A stretch of DNA of 33,568 nt, from contig JBBSAJ010000030.1 in the NCBI GenBank assembly GCA_038252405.1, positions 1 to 33,568 on the forward strand, given 5' to 3'. The DNA is from DATCDE01 sp038252405. GTDB lineage: Bacteria > Actinomycetota > Actinomycetes > Prado026. Below the pieces are notes generated by a model. The model searched no databases, had not been told where the DNA came from, and was given only the letters and a program-made list of their open reading frames with translations. The first letter of the stretch is position 1, and every line of letters starts with the position of its first letter. Positions 15,827 to 23,036 of this stretch are shown piece by piece. The position numbers and the translations under genes were made by a program.

Positions 15827-16471
15827 ATGAGCGAGCCCGCCAGCGCGTTCCCCGGGCCGAGCGTGACCGTCGTGGGCACCGGGACGGCGGCCGCGCCGCC
15901 CGACGTCGTGGTGCTCGACCTGGCCGCCGAGGCCGGGGCCCAGCACGCGGCCACCGCGCTGGGCGAGGCCGGCGCGGCGCTGACCCGGATGCGCGACGCG
16001 GCGCTCGTGGCCGGGGTCGAGCGGGCCGACCTGAGGTCGGCCGGCACCCAGCTGTGGCCGCAGACCGATCCGAAGGGCCGGCCGCTGGGCTACCGCGCGG
16101 TGCTGTCGCTGACCGTCCGGGTGCGGGACCTCGCGACCGCGTCCGAGCTGCTGCCGTCCCTGGTGGCGGCCGGTGGGGACGCCGCCCGGGTCCAGGGCAC
16201 CCGGCTCGAGCACGACGACCCGGCCGCGCTGCACCGGGCGGCGCGGGACGCGGCGTTCGCCGACGCGAGGGCGCGGGCCGAGCAGTACGCCGGGCTGGCC
16301 GGTCGCGGGCTGGGCCCGGTGCTGGAGGTCAGCGAGGCGCCGGCCCGTGGCGGCCCGGGGCCGCTCGGCGGTGCCCGGATGGCGCTGATGGCCTCGGCGG
16401 AGGCGCTGCCCGTGGAGGCCGGGTTGTCCTCGGTCGAGGCGTCGGTCGTGGTCCGCTGGGGGCTGGCCTGA
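15827..16471 (+). CDS. SIMPL (DUF541) domain protein
   Basis: A 214-residue protein of the SIMPL/DUF541 family, recognised by SVTVVGTGTAAAPPDVVVL at the N-terminus, the central YRAVLSLTVRVRDL and RAARDAAFADARARAEQYA, and a C-terminal VEASVVVRWGL strand. The family includes periplasmic BP26 of Brucella, which forms channel-like rings, and E. coli YggE; biochemical function is not settled. No signal peptide is visible here, so this copy seems cytoplasmic, in contrast to YggE. It follows metF by 13 bases and ends in a CTGA overlap with the next gene. Confidence 0.82.
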   Translation: MSEPASAFPGPSVTVVGTGTAAAPPDVVVLDLAAEAGAQHAATALGEAGAALTRMRDAALVAGVERADLRSAGTQLWPQTDPKGRPLGYRAVLSLTVRVRDLATASELLPSLVAAGGDAARVQGTRLEHDDPAALHRAARDAAFADARARAEQYAGLAGRGLGPVLEVSEAPARGGPGPLGGARMALMASAEALPVEAGLSSVEASVVVRWGLA

Positions 16472-17142
16472 GCCGTCCCGCGCCGCTGGGCCGCGACGAG
16501 TACCTGGCCCGGTGGTCGGGCCTGCACGGCGGGTACGACCCGGGCGCGTCGGTCTGGGTGGGTGGCTGGCTGCGCCTGATGTACGCCGTGGCCCGTCCGT
16601 TCGCGGTGGCCGGGGTTCCTCCGGACGTCGTCACGCTGCTCGGGTTGGGCGCCGCCGGGGCGGTGGCCGCGCTCGCCTGGGCCGGCGCGGGCTGGCTGCT
16701 GGTGGCCGCGCTGGTGGTCGTGCTGTCCGGCGTCCTGGACGGCGTGGACGGCGCGGTGGCCGTGCTGACCGACCGGACCACCGCCTTCGGCTTCGTGCTC
16801 GACTCGCTGGTGGACCGCTGCTCGGACCTTCTGTACCTGGTGGCGCTGTACCTCGCCGGCGCGGACCCGTGGGTCTGCGTGGCCGGTGGGGTGGTCACCC
16901 TGCTGCACGAGTACGCCCGGGCCCGGGCCGCCGCGGGCGGGCTGTCCGACGTGGGCACGATCACGGTGGCCGAGCGGCCGACCCGGGTGATCGTCACCGC
17001 CGTGGCGCTGACCGTCGCGGGCGTCGGGGAGCTGGCCGGTCGGGCCGGGCCGTGGGCGCAGGCCGGGGTGCTCGCCTGGCTGTCGCTCGGCGTCGTGGGG
17101 CTGGTCCAGCTGCTTGTCGTGCTGCGCCGCCGGCTGCGCTGA
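16468..17142 (+). CDS. CDP-alcohol phosphatidyltransferase-family membrane protein
   Basis: A protein of about 224 residues with six predicted helices. The CDP-alcohol phosphotransferase motif is present as DGAVAV, eight residues, G, three residues, D (in FVLDSLVD), three residues, D; the usual arginine after the alanine is replaced by valine. Such enzymes join a CDP-activated lipid or alcohol to an acceptor in membranes; the substrate is not clear. No ATG, GTG or TTG gives a full N-terminus: the conserved-looking segment RDEYLARWSGLHGGYDP begins before the first GTG (16558). CTG 16468, overlapping the SIMPL stop as CTGA and preceded by a G-rich stretch, is therefore proposed as the start. 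Confidence 0.72.
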   Translation: MSRPAPLGRDEYLARWSGLHGGYDPGASVWVGGWLRLMYAVARPFAVAGVPPDVVTLLGLGAAGAVAALAWAGAGWLLVAALVVVLSGVLDGVDGAVAVLTDRTTAFGFVLDSLVDRCSDLLYLVALYLAGADPWVCVAGGVVTLLHEYARARAAAGGLSDVGTITVAERPTRVIVTAVALTVAGVGELAGRAGPWAQAGVLAWLSLGVVGLVQLLVVLRRRLR

Positions 17143-17163
17143 TCTCGGCAACGCCGACTTCGG

Positions 17164-17169
17164 CAGGAT
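17164..17169 (+). promoter_or_regulatory. Leaderless -10 of the antiporter gene (CAGGAT)
   Basis: CAGGAT is 6 bases before GTG 17176, in a 33-base gap after the phosphatidyltransferase. Confidence 0.45.
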
Positions 17170-17175
17170 GGGGGC

Positions 17176-18672
17176 GTGGACACCCAGCTGGCCCTGGCGC
17201 TGCTGGCCGGCGCGGTCATCGTGCTGGTGGGCGTGCTGGCCGTGCGGCTGTCGTACCGGCTGGGCCTGCCCGGCCTGCTGCTGTACCTGGGGCTGGGCAT
17301 GGCGCTGGGGGAGTCCGGCCTCGGCATCCGCTTCGACGACGCCGTCCTCACCCGCAACCTCGGGCTGATCGCGCTCGCGGTGATCCTGGCCGAGGGCGGT
17401 CTCACCACCCGGCTGTCGCAGGTTCGTCCGGTTCTGGGAGCGTCGGCCGTCCTGGCCACCGCGGGCGTCGCGGTCTCGGTGCTCGTCATGGCGGTCGCCG
17501 GTCATCTGCTGCTCGGGCTCGATTGGCGGGCGGCGGTGCTGCTCGGCGGGATGGTGTCCTCGACCGACGCGGCTGCGGTGTTCTCGGTGCTGCGCCAGGT
17601 CCGGCTGCCTACTCGGCTGCGGGGGCTGCTGGAGGCCGAGTCGGGCTTCAACGACGCCCCCGTGGTGGTGCTCGTCGCGGCGGTCGCCGCGCCGGAGTGG
17701 GGGGGCCAGCCGGCCTGGCACCTGCTCCCGCTGATGGTCTACCAGCTGGTGGTGGGCGCCGCGGCCGGGCTGCTGGTCGGCTGGGCCGGGCGCTGGCTGC
17801 TGGCCCGGATCGCGCTGCCGGCTTCCGGGCTGTACCCGCTCGCGGCGATGGCCATCACCGCGACGGCGTACTCCGGCACGATCGTCCTGAACGCCAGCGG
17901 CTTCCTGGCCGTGTACGTGTGCGCGCTGCTGCTCGGGATGCCCGGACTGCCGCACCGGCGTGCGGTGCTGGGCTTCGCTGAGGGCCTGGCCTGGCTGGCC
18001 CAGATCGGGCTGTTCGTGCTGCTCGGCCTGCTGTCCGTGCCCAGCCGGCTGCCGCATGCCGTGGGTCCCGCCCTGGTCGTCGGCCTGGCCCTGGTGATGC
18101 TGGCTCGGCCGCTGTCGGTGGTCCTCAGCAGCACCCCGTTCCGGGTGCCCTGGCGCGCGCAGGCGTTCGTCGGCTGGGCCGGTCTACGCGGCGCGGTTCC
18201 GATCGTGCTAGCCACCATCCCGCTGTCCGACCAGGTACCGCACGCGGTCCAGCTGTTCGACACGGTGTTCGTGCTGGTGTTGGTGTTCACCGCCGTCCAG
18301 GCGCCGACCCTGCCGTGGGTGGCCCGCCGGCTCCGGGTGGTCGCCCCCGAGGAGGCCGGCGAGCTCGAGGTGGAGACCGCGCCCCTGGACGAGCTGGACG
18401 CCTCGCTGCTCGACGTCCGGGTGGTCGCGGGGTCTCGGCTGGCCGGGGCGTACGTCGACGACCTACGGCTGCCGCGCGGCGCGGCGGTCACGCTCGTAGT
18501 CAGGGAGGGTGAGAGCCAGGTGCCCGGTCCGACGACGCGGCTGCGGGTCGGCGACCGGTTGCTGGTGGTCGCCACCTCGACCAGCCGGGCATCGGCGGAG
18601 CGGCGGCTGCGGGCGGTCAGCCGCCGTGGCTCGCTGGCCCGCTGGCTGGGCGAGGAGGGCAAGTCCAGCTGA
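17176..18672 (+). CDS. K+/H+ (CPA1-type) antiporter with C-terminal TrkA-C domain
   Basis: A 498-residue membrane antiporter with about twelve helices in the first 390 residues. Core signatures are LAEGGLTTR, GGMVSSTDAAAVFSVLR and LEAESGFNDAPVV, which carry the acidic residues of the ion site. The soluble C-terminus (about 415-480, LLDVRVVAGSRLAGAYV to VGDRLLVVAT) is a TrkA-C/RCK_C domain that binds nucleotide ligands and gates such transporters, as in NhaP2/CvrA-type potassium-proton antiporters. GTG 17176 is fixed by a short upstream gap and the -10. It is the last gene of the metF run, and its stop lies 2 bases from a large inverted repeat. Confidence 0.88.
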   Translation: MDTQLALALLAGAVIVLVGVLAVRLSYRLGLPGLLLYLGLGMALGESGLGIRFDDAVLTRNLGLIALAVILAEGGLTTRLSQVRPVLGASAVLATAGVAVSVLVMAVAGHLLLGLDWRAAVLLGGMVSSTDAAAVFSVLRQVRLPTRLRGLLEAESGFNDAPVVVLVAAVAAPEWGGQPAWHLLPLMVYQLVVGAAAGLLVGWAGRWLLARIALPASGLYPLAAMAITATAYSGTIVLNASGFLAVYVCALLLGMPGLPHRRAVLGFAEGLAWLAQIGLFVLLGLLSVPSRLPHAVGPALVVGLALVMLARPLSVVLSSTPFRVPWRAQAFVGWAGLRGAVPIVLATIPLSDQVPHAVQLFDTVFVLVLVFTAVQAPTLPWVARRLRVVAPEEAGELEVETAPLDELDASLLDVRVVAGSRLAGAYVDDLRLPRGAAVTLVVREGESQVPGPTTRLRVGDRLLVVATSTSRASAERRLRAVSRRGSLARWLGEEGKSS

Positions 18673-18674
18673 CC

Positions 18675-18798
18675 CCCCCTCCCGCATGAAGGTGCCCTTC
18701 TGTGCGTACGGCCGCACAGATGCGCCCTTCATCGGCGGCCATGAAGGGTAGGAAGTTGCGGGCCTGCTGGCAGAAGGGCACCTTCATGCAGGAGGGGG
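18675..18798. repeat. 124-base multi-hairpin inverted repeat between convergent genes
   Basis: Two 28-base arms (18675-18702 and 18771-18798) are exact inverted copies except for one base (18683 against 18790). Inside lie a TGTGCG/CGCACA hairpin (18701-18718) and a perfect CCCTTCAT/ATGAAGGG hairpin (18725-18748). Each arm also contains its own GAAGG-3-CCTTC stem. The element fills the whole gap between the stops at 18672 and 18804. It could be a bidirectional terminator, or a REP/MITE-like unit. Its origin cannot be settled from one copy. Confidence 0.8.
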
Positions 18799-18803
18799 CG
18801 CGG

Positions 18804-20306
18804 TCAGGCCGGGCCGATGAGGTCGGCGACGATCTCGGCGGACAGGCCCACGAGCGGCAGCCCGCCGCCGGGGTGCGCCGAGCCACCCACGAGGAACAGC
18901 CCGGGCACCGGGCTGGCGTTGGCCGGGCGCAGGAACGCCGACCTCGGCCCGTTGGACGACGTGCCGTAGATCGAGCCGCCCGGCGCCCTGGTGGCCCGCT
19001 CGAGGTCGGCCGGGGTACGGACCTCGTGCCACAGCAGCCGGTCCCGGACGTCCAGCCCGCGCGCCGCCAGCACGGCGAGCACCCGGTTGGCGTACGTCTG
19101 GGCCAGGCCGGGGGCGTCCCAGTCGACACCGTGCTGCGGGTCGTGCCGGGGCGCGTTGACGAGCACGAACCAGGACTCGTGGTCGGCGTCCGGGCGCATC
19201 GCCGGGTCGTCCGGCGCGCACACGTACACGGTCGGGTTCTCGACCGGGTGCGGCTGCGGACCGAAGATCGCGTCGAACTCCGCGTCGTAGTCGGCGCTGA
19301 ACACCACCGTGTGGTGCCGCAGCCCCGGCGTGCGACCGCGGACGGCCAGCAGCAGCACGAAGCCGGACAGCGAAGGGGTGGTCCTGGCCAGCCGGGCCAG
19401 CACGGGGGCCGCGACCGGGCGGGGGAGCAGGTCCCGGTACAGGTGGCTCGCGTCGGCGTTGGCCACCACGACGTCCGCAGGCAGCGTCTCGTCGTCGGCC
19501 AGCCGGACGCCGGACGCGCGGCCGCCGTCCAGCGTCACCTCGACGGCGTCCGCGTCGAACCGGAAGCGCACCCCCCGGTCCAGGCAGCGGTCGTAGGTGG
19601 CCGTCGCCAGCCGCGCCAGGCCACCGCCCACGTGCCAGGCGCCGAAGGTCTGCTCCACGTAGGGGATGGTGGCCAGCGCCGCGGGGGCCCGGCGCGGGTC
19701 GGAGCCGGCGTAGGTCGCGTACCGCTCGAGCAGCTGCCGCAGCCGCGGGTCGTGCAGGTACTGCCGGCCGAGCCCGCGCAGCGAGGTGAACGGGGCCACC
19801 GTGCGCAGGTCGCGCAGCCGGATCGACTGCCGGACCAACTGCCAGGGCCCGGTCAGCGGGCTGGTGAGGAACGGACGACGGGTCACCTGCCAGATGGCCG
19901 CCCCGCGGTCGACGAGCGCCGTCCACTGCTGTCCGGTCCCGGCGCCGAGCGCGGCGTCCAGGGCGTCGGCCGCCCCGGCCCGGGAGGCGTTCGGCAGCTC
20001 GACCGAGGTGCCGTCGGCGAAGCGGTAGCCGAACGCCGGGTCGACCGGCAGCAGCTCGACGTTGTCCTCCAGGGCCGCCCCGGCCCGGCGGACGGCGGTC
20101 TTGAGGAACAGGTCCCGGTAGACGGCGGGCAGCGTGAGCAGCGACGGACCGGTATCGAAGACGAAGCCGTCGCGCCGGTAGCTGGCCAGCTTGCCCCCGG
20201 GAGCGGAGGACCGCTCCACCACGGTCACCTGGTGCTTCTGCGCGGCCAGCCGGGCCGCCGCGGCGAGGCCGCCCATGCCGGCGCCGATCACCACCACCCT
20301 GGCCAC
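18804..20306 (-). CDS. crtD: CrtI-family carotenoid 3,4-desaturase (CrtD-like)
   Basis: A 500-residue FAD-dependent amine oxidase/desaturase. VVIGAGMGGLAAAARLAA (about 5-22) is the dinucleotide site, VVERSSAPGGKLAS follows, and GGSAHPGGGLPLVGLSAEIVADL closes the FAD fold. Unlike CrtI at 9876-11375 it has FGAWHVGGGLARLATA in place of the phytoene desaturase GGMHAVPRAL pattern. With cruF and cruG directly upstream, it best fits a 1-hydroxycarotenoid 3,4-desaturase working on the hydrated psi end; other late CrtI-like activities such as oxidation are possible. GTG 20306 follows GGAGG by 9 bases. It is the last gene of crtA-cruF-cruG-crtD, 28 bases after cruG, and ends 5 bases from the inverted-repeat element. 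Confidence 0.75.
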   Translation of the reverse strand: MARVVVIGAGMGGLAAAARLAAQKHQVTVVERSSAPGGKLASYRRDGFVFDTGPSLLTLPAVYRDLFLKTAVRRAGAALEDNVELLPVDPAFGYRFADGTSVELPNASRAGAADALDAALGAGTGQQWTALVDRGAAIWQVTRRPFLTSPLTGPWQLVRQSIRLRDLRTVAPFTSLRGLGRQYLHDPRLRQLLERYATYAGSDPRRAPAALATIPYVEQTFGAWHVGGGLARLATATYDRCLDRGVRFRFDADAVEVTLDGGRASGVRLADDETLPADVVVANADASHLYRDLLPRPVAAPVLARLARTTPSLSGFVLLLAVRGRTPGLRHHTVVFSADYDAEFDAIFGPQPHPVENPTVYVCAPDDPAMRPDADHESWFVLVNAPRHDPQHGVDWDAPGLAQTYANRVLAVLAARGLDVRDRLLWHEVRTPADLERATRAPGGSIYGTSSNGPRSAFLRPANASPVPGLFLVGGSAHPGGGLPLVGLSAEIVADLIGPA

Positions 20307-20316
20307 GCCAGGGATC

Positions 20317-20332
20317 CTCCCACCCGCGGGAG
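20317..20332 (-). other. Small hairpin between cruG and crtD
   Basis: CTCCC/GGGAG arms around a 6-base loop lie between the cruG stop and the crtD start. The right part, GGGAGGAT, also holds the crtD ribosome binding site (GGAGG). Folding could hide that site, tuning crtD translation. This is a suggestion only. Confidence 0.35.
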
Positions 20333-20334
20333 AA

Positions 20335-21453
20335 TCAGACCGGGCGGCCCTTCCACTGCAGCTCGCCACGGCGTTTGCGCCGCCACGACTGCGCGGCGAG
20401 ATACCCGAACAGGCCGACCGAGACCGGGTGGGCCAGCGCGTCCGGCCAGACCCGCCCGCCCACGCGCCGGGCCACCAGGGCCCGCCCGGCGACGCCAGCG
20501 GCGTACCCGGCCAGCCCGACCCGTGACCCGCGCAGCGCGGCCGCGGCCGGCAGCACGTAGGCCACCCCGAGGCCGGTCACCACAGCGGCGGCGCCGACCG
20601 GTGAACCGAACGCGGACCACAGCGACTTGGTGTAGCCGGCCTCGAGGTCGGTCCACCCCTGGTACATCCGGCAGGTGGCGATCGCCGTGCCGTCGGCCAC
20701 CGTCCCGCGCCCGCCCGAGCGCTTCACCGCACGCATCAGCGCGACGTCGTCGAGCACCTCGCCGCGGACCGCGGCGTGCCCGCCGGCGGCCCGGTAGGCG
20801 CCCGCGTCGACCGCGATCAGCTGACCGTTCGCGGCGGCGAGCGACTCCCGCGGCGACCGCTCAGCGGCCCCCAGCGGCAGCGTGGTCAGCCAGGACCACT
20901 GCAGCAGCGGCTGCACGAGTCGCTCCGCCGCCGACCCGGTCAGCTGCCGCGGGCACGGCGAGACCAGGTCCAGCCCGGCGGAGCGGAGCAGCTCCACGGT
21001 GGCGGCCACCGCGGTCGGGGCCAGCACCACGTCGGCGTCCACGAGGACGAGCACGTCCCCGGTGGCTCGCTGCGCCAGCCGGTGGCATGCCCACGGCTTG
21101 CCCAGCCAGCCGTCGGGTGGGCGGTCCGGGCCGCCGTCGAGCAGGGTCACCCGGGGGTCGCCGGCCACGACCGACCGGACGACGTCGGCGGTGCCGTCGG
21201 CGGAGCCGTCGTCGAGGACCAGGATCTGCAGGTCCGGGACCCGCACCTGCGCGAGCAGCGACCGCAGGCACGGGGCCACCCGGTGGGCCTCGTCGCGCAG
21301 CGGCAGCAGCACGGACACCCGCTCGGTCACCGGGGCGGGGTCGACGGGTGGGACCCGCAGCCGCCGCAGGTTCACCGCCGTGTGCACGGTCCCGGCCAGG
21401 GCGGTCGCCGACCCGGCGGTGACCGCCGCGCAGGTCAGTCCCGGCCGAGCCAC
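20335..21453 (-). CDS. cruG: Family 2 glycosyltransferase, CruG-like carotenoid glycosyltransferase
   Basis: A 372-residue membrane-anchored GT2 enzyme. An N-terminal hydrophobic stretch (about 5-28) precedes the GT-A domain: SVLLPLRDE, LVLDDGSADGT (81-84 DDGS), LVDADVVL (DAD 139-141), and EVLDDVALM as acidic catalytic region, then YQGWTDLEAGYTKSLW, with membrane helices at the C-terminus. The order next to cruF matches the cyanobacterial CruF/CruG pair that hydrates and 2'-O-glycosylates myxol, and carotenoid glycoside loci of Salinispora. GTG 21453 overlaps the cruF end by 19 bases; a CTG at 21438 (CTGA overlap) is an alternative start. The sugar donor is not known. Confidence 0.78.
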   Translation of the reverse strand: MARPGLTCAAVTAGSATALAGTVHTAVNLRRLRVPPVDPAPVTERVSVLLPLRDEAHRVAPCLRSLLAQVRVPDLQILVLDDGSADGTADVVRSVVAGDPRVTLLDGGPDRPPDGWLGKPWACHRLAQRATGDVLVLVDADVVLAPTAVAATVELLRSAGLDLVSPCPRQLTGSAAERLVQPLLQWSWLTTLPLGAAERSPRESLAAANGQLIAVDAGAYRAAGGHAAVRGEVLDDVALMRAVKRSGGRGTVADGTAIATCRMYQGWTDLEAGYTKSLWSAFGSPVGAAAVVTGLGVAYVLPAAAALRGSRVGLAGYAAGVAGRALVARRVGGRVWPDALAHPVSVGLFGYLAAQSWRRKRRGELQWKGRPV

Positions 21454-22235
21454 AGCACCCAGGCGTAGGGGACGGCGACGACGCCCATGGCGATGCCGCC
21501 GTAGAGGGCCACCGCCGGGCGGTCGAAGAAGAACACGTTGGCCACCACCGAGGACACGTAGGTCCACAGGAAGAGGAAGGCCGGCTGGCCGTCCGGCGCG
21601 CTGCGCCGGGGCAGCCGGTCGAGCAGCACCATCATGACCAGCGCGGTGACGAACCAGCCCAGGTAGTTGCTGGCCGGAACCCCCGGCACGTCCCGCAGCA
21701 CCAGCTCGGGGTTGGTGAAGGTCCAGTAGCGCTCGCCGGTCATCATCGGGTCGAGGAACAGGTCCCAGGAGGACAGCGCCAGGGCGCCGATCAGCGGGGT
21801 GACCAACGCGGAACGGGACAGCCTCCGGGCCGCGATCAGCGCGGGGTAGGCCATCATCGCCCAGGCCAGCGGGATCAGCCAGGGCACCCCGAGCACGGTC
21901 GCCCCGAGCGCGGTGCCGTACTCGTAGTGGCCGAACGGCAGCCCGGTGCGCACCCCCACGGCCTCGACCGCCAGCCCACCCCCCACGGTGACCAGCAGGT
22001 ACCAGGCGGTCCACCACGGGCCCCGCCAGATCAGCGCGTGGAACGCGGAGGCCAGGAAGAACGTGACGACGGTCGCCACGGTGACGTCGCGGCGGGCGTC
22101 ACCGTGCACCAGCGGGAACGCGATTTCCAGCCCCACCGCGCCGAGGGCGAGCAGCCACGGCAGCCACCGCACCAGCCCCGAGGGGCCATGGTGGTGGTGG
22201 TCTGCGTGCGGGCCCGAGTACGACCGGACGCTCAC
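21435..22235 (-). CDS. cruF: Carotenoid 1',2'-hydratase CruF
   Basis: A 266-residue integral membrane protein with about seven to eight helices. It has the pattern LPFGHYEYGTALG, PLAWAMMAYPAL, SSWDLFLDPMM and NYLGWFVTAL, typical of CruF/bisanhydrobacterioruberin hydratase proteins. CruF adds water across the 1',2' double bond of an open psi end, giving the 1'-hydroxyl that later enzymes need. The N-terminus holds an unusual run HADHHHHG (residues 10-17), of unknown meaning. GTG 22235 overlaps the stop of a possible 12-residue leader peptide (GTGA). The downstream cruG overlaps its end by 19 bases. A monocyclic substrate such as gamma-carotene is inferred from crtYc/crtYd. Confidence 0.85.
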   Translation of the reverse strand: MSVRSYSGPHADHHHHGPSGLVRWLPWLLALGAVGLEIAFPLVHGDARRDVTVATVVTFFLASAFHALIWRGPWWTAWYLLVTVGGGLAVEAVGVRTGLPFGHYEYGTALGATVLGVPWLIPLAWAMMAYPALIAARRLSRSALVTPLIGALALSSWDLFLDPMMTGERYWTFTNPELVLRDVPGVPASNYLGWFVTALVMMVLLDRLPRRSAPDGQPAFLFLWTYVSSVVANVFFFDRPAVALYGGIAMGVVAVPYAWVLWLGRD

Positions 22236-22270
22236 CGGTCACCTGCCCGGCCTGGTCGCCATCCGGTCAC
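22232..22270 (-). CDS. Possible 12-residue leader peptide upstream of cruF
   Basis: GTG 22270 opens a 12-codon frame, VTGWRPGRAGDR, whose TGA overlaps the GTG start of cruF. TAGGCT lies 8 bases upstream, giving a leaderless start on the peptide. Terminating ribosomes could restart on cruF. Same length and layout as the frame before barstar. Confidence 0.45.
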   Translation of the reverse strand: MTGWRPGRAGDR

Positions 22271-22278
22271 GAGGGGGC

Positions 22279-22284
22279 AGCCTA
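22279..22284 (-). promoter_or_regulatory. -10 element (TAGGCT) for cruF-cruG-crtD
   Basis: TAGGCT is 8 bases before GTG 22270 and 43 bases before the cruF start, just after the crtA stop. It allows cruF-cruG-crtD to be transcribed apart from crtA. Confidence 0.5.
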
Positions 22285-22292
22285 GGGGACGA

Positions 22293-23003
22293 TCAGCGGG
22301 GCATGAGTACCGAGACCCCACCGAACGTCCCGCCGGCCTCCACGACGGCGAGCCGGGCGAACAGCTCCTCGGCGTACCAGCCGACCTCCGGCGTGCGGGC
22401 GACCACGGCCTGGTGCTCGGGCGTGCGGTGCGCGAAGGCGGTGAGGGCGTCGGGTGAGTCCCACAGGCTGAAGGTGCCCTGCAGCCCGACCGGGGCCTCG
22501 CCGATGCCGGTGGCCAGCAGCAGGCCCGGGGTGTGCCGCAGCCGCTCGCTCACCGGCGGGACGGCCCGCCAGAACGTCGGCATCGACCGCGGCCGCAGCC
22601 GGGCCCGGGTGATCGCCGCCGTGGGCCCGTCGTGCCGCACCGGCGCCGGGACGCCGAACGGCCGGCGTCCGGCCCAGGTGCCCCTGCTGGCCAGCGGGCG
22701 CATGGCCACGTGCAGCCGCTCGAAGGAGCGCCGCTGCCAGGACCGGACGACGGCGGAGTCCTCGAACGCGTCGGCGTCCGCGGCGCTCGCCCAGGTGGCC
22801 AGCAGCCCCCAGTGGTGGACGTCGGCGTCGCGCGGGGTGAAGGTGCGGCCGTCGCCGGTGCCGAGCAGCTTGGCGAACCGCAGCCCCGGCGTGCGGCGGA
22901 CCGGACGCCGGTCCAACCCCATGTGCAGCAGGGCCGAGGGGACGGCTCGGGCGGCCACCCCCCACAGGTCGAGGGTGACCAGCGCTGGTACCTCGTCGGG
23001 CAC
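22293..23003 (-). CDS. crtA: CrtA-like carotenoid monooxygenase (possible 2'-hydroxylase)
   Basis: A 236-residue protein resembling spheroidene monooxygenase CrtA: LLHMGLDRRPVRRTPGLRFA, LLGTGDGRTFTPRDADVHHWGLLATW, then FERLHVAMRPLASRGTWAGR and TFSLWDSPDALTAFAHRTPEHQ. CrtA puts a keto group at C-2 of acyclic carotenoids in purple bacteria, and a CrtA relative from a marine Flavobacterium is a 2-hydroxylase in myxol formation. Next to cruF, crtD and a CruG-like transferase, a 2'-hydroxylase role fits best, but ketolation cannot be excluded. GTG 23003 is preceded by TACGCT at 7 bases. It heads the crtA-cruF-cruG-crtD set, 57 bases before cruF, and is divergent from an acyltransferase. Confidence 0.75.
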   Translation of the reverse strand: MPDEVPALVTLDLWGVAARAVPSALLHMGLDRRPVRRTPGLRFAKLLGTGDGRTFTPRDADVHHWGLLATWASAADADAFEDSAVVRSWQRRSFERLHVAMRPLASRGTWAGRRPFGVPAPVRHDGPTAAITRARLRPRSMPTFWRAVPPVSERLRHTPGLLLATGIGEAPVGLQGTFSLWDSPDALTAFAHRTPEHQAVVARTPEVGWYAEELFARLAVVEAGGTFGGVSVLMPR

Positions 23004-23010
23004 GGCGATC

Positions 23011-23016
23011 AGCGTA
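23011..23016 (-). promoter_or_regulatory. Leaderless -10 of crtA (TACGCT)
   Basis: TACGCT lies 7 bases before GTG 23003, as in the crtI promoter, which has the same hexamer and spacing. Its -35 zone overlaps the -10 of the divergent acyltransferase. Confidence 0.6.
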
Positions 23017-23036
23017 CGGCGCCCATGGCCCGGCCC

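Noticed and set aside
16735..16815. Arg-to-Val change in the CDP-alcohol phosphotransferase motif as a sign of inactivation
   Set aside because: All aspartates and the glycines are kept, and the DGVDGAVA form appears typical of a subfamily in actinobacteria, so loss of function is not supported.
18684..18780. Short frames such as MKVPFC... from the inverted repeat, as possible small proteins
   Set aside because: They arise on both strands simply because ATGAAGGTGCCCTTC-type repeats contain ATG; no ribosome site or conservation argument.
18804..20306. Second phytoene desaturase duplicating crtI
   Set aside because: It lacks the GGMHAVPRAL-type segment of the CrtI at 9876-11375 and is packed with cruF and cruG, so a late desaturase role is more likely than duplication.
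18702..21422. A 906-codon frame opposite crtD and cruG
   Set aside because: Antisense shadow of well-supported genes, composed of Arg/Pro/Ala runs; its start lies inside the inverted-repeat element.
21435..22235. The HHHH run in CruF as a vector-derived His tag
   Set aside because: It sits within natural sequence (HADHHHHGPSG) with normal upstream genomic context and codon use; a chance or metal-related native run.
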